Shown piece by piece: positions 53,372-64,000 of a stretch of DNA of 64,000 nt. Position 1 is the stretch's first letter; each line of letters starts with the position of its first letter. Origin of the DNA: Anas platyrhynchos (lineage: Eukaryota > Chordata > Aves > Anseriformes > Anatidae). The stretch covers positions 24,886,501 through 24,950,500 of the forward strand of contig NC_092597.1 of NCBI RefSeq assembly GCF_047663525.1, given 5' to 3'. The notes below the pieces were generated by a model. It was not told the origin of the DNA. It did no database searches and saw only the letters and a list, made by a program, of their open reading frames with translations. Both the position numbers and the translations under genes were made by a program.

Positions 53372-54178
53372 GCACACCACTGCTAGGATTCCTTTTTTTT
53401 TTTTTTCTTCTCAGGACTTGTTCTTCCTGGAACAGGGGAAAAGTTGGGAGGAATTAGGCCCCAAAAAATGCATTAGACTAAGGGTAATGTTGGTGAATGT
53501 CCCACAGCCCTTGGGTAGTTGCTACCTGGGGCAGCTGCCAGGCTGCTGTAGAAAGAAGCTGTCCCAGCTGCCTGCCAGGCTGCATTACCAGTTGTGAAAT
53601 GTTTCTCTACTCTGTAACAAAGTACGTGGCCTGGGCACAAGCAGTAACACTCACCAAGAGCAGGCACTCAGCCACACTCTTAGAAAAACATCACCTGTGC
53701 TCAGTACCTGGCTGCCACTGGTTCTGAAGTCAGACTAGACCAGATGGCAAGGATCGAAAAAGCTGCTTCTTACCCAGAGCAGGACAGTGCCTTGTCCATT
53801 AGGGAACCAGCACTCCAGTGTGGTTTTACAGAAGATAAATAGGTCCTGTTATAATCCTATTTCTTGTATTAGTGTCTGGATCTGCAGCCAGCTTCAGGGA
53901 TCCTACCAGCTTGAGGTGCAAGGGAGTCAGGTTTTGCTCTAGGACACCACCAAAAAGGGGCCTTGATACCTGTGCTTGGACACAGACCACTTGGCAGCCA
54001 GCAGCAGAGTAGAGAAGGTAGATGTGGTTTAGTATACAGATGTAGTAGAGATTCTTGTATTTCAGAACTGATACTACATAGCTGCTGTAGCCAGAGAACT
54101 ACGTGCTAAGTGTTGTATGATCATCTGTACCTGGAAGATTTCAGCAGAAATAAACTGGTACACTGCCTTTGGGGGAAG
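53372..54178 (+). other. ELL3: ELL3 3' UTR with AATAAA signal
   Basis: About 800 bases, markedly less GC-rich than anything upstream, ending with AATAAA at 54149-54154. Cleavage is expected at about 54170. Confidence 0.75.
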
Positions 54179-55045
54179 AAACCACAAAGAAAGCACTAAT
54201 TCTTACCATGGTAACTGCTGTACCATAGTAGTACCTCATGAGTCTGCTGTTCCTTGTTCTAATCCACACACATACTGAGAAACTCATATCCAGGGCAACA
54301 GCTTATCTTTGTTCACCCACCACAGCACTCCTGACCTTTCCAATCAGCACATTCTGGGACAGAGGAAGTTAGGACTGCTTGTACCAAGATGGTCAGTCAC
54401 AGCCCACACCATCTGACTGGAGAATGGGATTGCATCCCTCTCCTGGTGGGAGGCATTGCTACAGCCTGCTTTCTACCAAAAAAAAAAAAAAAATCTCACA
54501 ATTAAGTAGTCTTAATTAGGTGTCCCAACCATACACAAAGTACAGACAACAGATCTTCTACACGGCTGTGAAAAACACCATCACTGGCTTTACCTGTGTT
54601 TGGGTTGAATACGTTGTTACAAGTGCTCCTCCCATACACTCAGCTAATTTTGCAAAATTTAAAAGCTTACTTTATGCTGCTGATCAAACCTGATGATATG
54701 CTGCTGTGTAAGTCCGCCTGTCTAGATTCAGCAGTCACATTAAGTACTATGTACCTCTAAAGTCACCAAAGCAGCATTATTACCCTACCAGGCAACGTGC
54801 AGACAGCAAAAGCATTTATGAACAGGGTCCCTGAGCCCCAAATCTACACAGCTGCTGCACCTGAAGCACGACCCATTGGGGCAGTTGCTGCTACTATACT
54901 CTGGGAGGATTCCAGATCTGGACAAACAGTCTAAAAGCTGAGCCTAAAGGCTCACTGAAGTAAACTAGACTCACAGTAAGACGGTGCTGACTACAGAGCA
55001 GCAGCCGCAGCCTAATGTTGTGTTTGAGAGACCTACATATGACAG
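54179..55045. other. ELL3-PDIA3 convergent spacer
   Basis: AT-richer spacer between two converging polyadenylation sites. It holds a 15-base A run (about 54478-54492). No gene or recognised repeat family. Confidence 0.5.
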
Positions 55046-55339
55046 AGACACTTTGGTTTAAGGGGGTCATTTTATTGTTTCACTTCTCCAAATGTACAAA
55101 AAAAATTAGAAAATAACCCTGCTCCCACCCCCTCCCAAACCACAAAACAAACCAGTCTGGGGAGCCCCACAACAGTGCAGCTAAGAGACGGCAGGAAATT
55201 AAACAGAACTAGATACAGCAGCTGGGGCCCCTCAGCCCACATGGTCACTGGCTCTTCACAACCCAGAACTGGCCCCAGTCTGCCCAGTGCTTCCCCAATT
55301 CACACAGAGCTCATCCTGACAAGATGGTGAGTGGGTACT
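55046..55339 (-). other. PDIA3: PDIA3 3' UTR with AATAAA signal
   Basis: Minus-strand AATAAA lies at 55076-55071, about 265 bases after the stop codon. Cleavage is expected near 55050. Confidence 0.8.
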
Positions 55340-63395
<8,056 letters not shown>

Positions 63396-63560
63396 GGCGG
63401 CGGCCGGGGCTGGGCTGCGCTCCCTGCTCGGCGGCGGCGGCGGAGGAACAGGCGCCGGGGGCCGCGGACCGGAAGTCCCGCCTCGCCAGCCGGATCTGCC
63501 GTGTGGCAGCTCCCGATTGGGCGCCGTGCCACACGTCACGCCAGCCGCGGCCAATGGGCT
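63396..63560 (-). promoter_or_regulatory. PDIA3: PDIA3 promoter with ERSE-like and UPRE-like sites
   Basis: On the minus strand, CCAAT-CGGGAGCTG-CCACA (63520-63502) matches the ER stress response element CCAAT-N9-CCACG in all but the last base and has exactly nine spacer bases. Just upstream, TGACGTGT (around 63532-63539) resembles the UPRE/XBP1 core TGACGTGG. A second CCAAT lies on the plus strand at 63551-63555. PDIA3 is a classic unfolded-protein-response target, so the elements fit. Confidence 0.6.
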
Positions 63561-64000
63561 GCGGCGCGGGGCCGTTGGGGAGCTGCGGCGGCCCCGCCCC
63601 GGCCGCGGGGTCTCCGAGGGGGCGGGGCCTCGACGGGAGCGGGGCCGGGGGCGGGGCCTGGGCAGTCCCCGCCCACCCCGGTGCGGCCGCGCAGGGAGCG
63701 CCCCCTGGGGCTCCGGCCGTGCCGGGCGCCGGTGGCGGGTCGGGGCCGCGGTGGCGGGCAGGGGTGGCGGGCGTGGGGGACTCGGCTCCGTGAACGGCCG
63801 CGGGAGGCGCTGCGGCGCCTTCGGAGCCCGGTGCTGCCGCCGAGCAGCCCTGCCGGTGAGCCGAGGGCAGCGCTCCCGGCCCCCGGCACCGAGGTGCTCG
63901 CAGCCGGCCCCGGCCTCTCCCAGCCCCGGGGGCGCCGCGCTGATTTGCGCCGCTCGGCCGCCGGGCGGGAGCGCGGCCCTGGCTGCCGGACCGCCCGCGG
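63561..64000. other. CpG-rich flank upstream of PDIA3
   Basis: CpG island continuing past the PDIA3 promoter to the right edge. On the plus strand a donor-like CCTGCCG|GTGAGC occurs at about 63853, which could end a leader exon of a divergent gene beyond the window. No coding exon can be supported. Confidence 0.35.

Overview
This window is vertebrate nuclear DNA, almost certainly from a bird. The genes are intron-rich with GT-AG splice sites and ordinary polyadenylation signals. Coding sequence is closest to known avian and human orthologues, and there are two CR1-type LINE remnants, the typical sauropsid repeat. Gene density, very short introns and extreme GC content from about 1 to 53 kb fit an avian microchromosome, probably the equivalent of chicken chromosome 10. 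I cannot name the species.

Left block (1-27.8 kb), all on the minus strand: MAN2A2 (Golgi alpha-mannosidase; its 3' third lies beyond the left edge), FES (F-BAR/SH2 tyrosine kinase, complete) and FURIN (proprotein convertase, complete coding part, CpG island upstream). In human these three sit together at 15q26.1.

Spacer (27.8-32 kb): no gene seen. It holds a CR1 fragment, a consensus RFX X-box and a patch that may be a regulatory element.

Right block (32-63.4 kb): MFAP1 (+), HYPK (-), SERINC4 (+), a RASEF-like large Rab GTPase (+), SERF2 (-), an FKBP8-like TPR immunophilin (-), ELL3 (+) and PDIA3 (-). In human MFAP1-HYPK-SERINC4-SERF2-ELL3-PDIA3 lie at 15q15.3, far from FURIN. The RASEF-like and FKBP8-like genes have no counterpart that I know of at the human locus. 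The genes alternate between head-to-head promoters (HYPK/SERINC4, FKBP8-like/ELL3) and tail-to-tail ends (MFAP1/HYPK, RASEF-like/SERF2, ELL3/PDIA3).

Exon coordinates were read by eye from splice consensus plus homology. For every complete gene except the RASEF-like one the exon lengths sum to an intact reading frame. Functions are mostly housekeeping or secretory-pathway: glycan trimming (MAN2A2), precursor cleavage (FURIN), ER glycoprotein folding (PDIA3), nascent-chain acetylation/chaperoning (HYPK), splicing (MFAP1) and transcription elongation (ELL3). From about 53.4 to 62.7 kb the DNA becomes strikingly AT-richer, inside the large PDIA3 introns.
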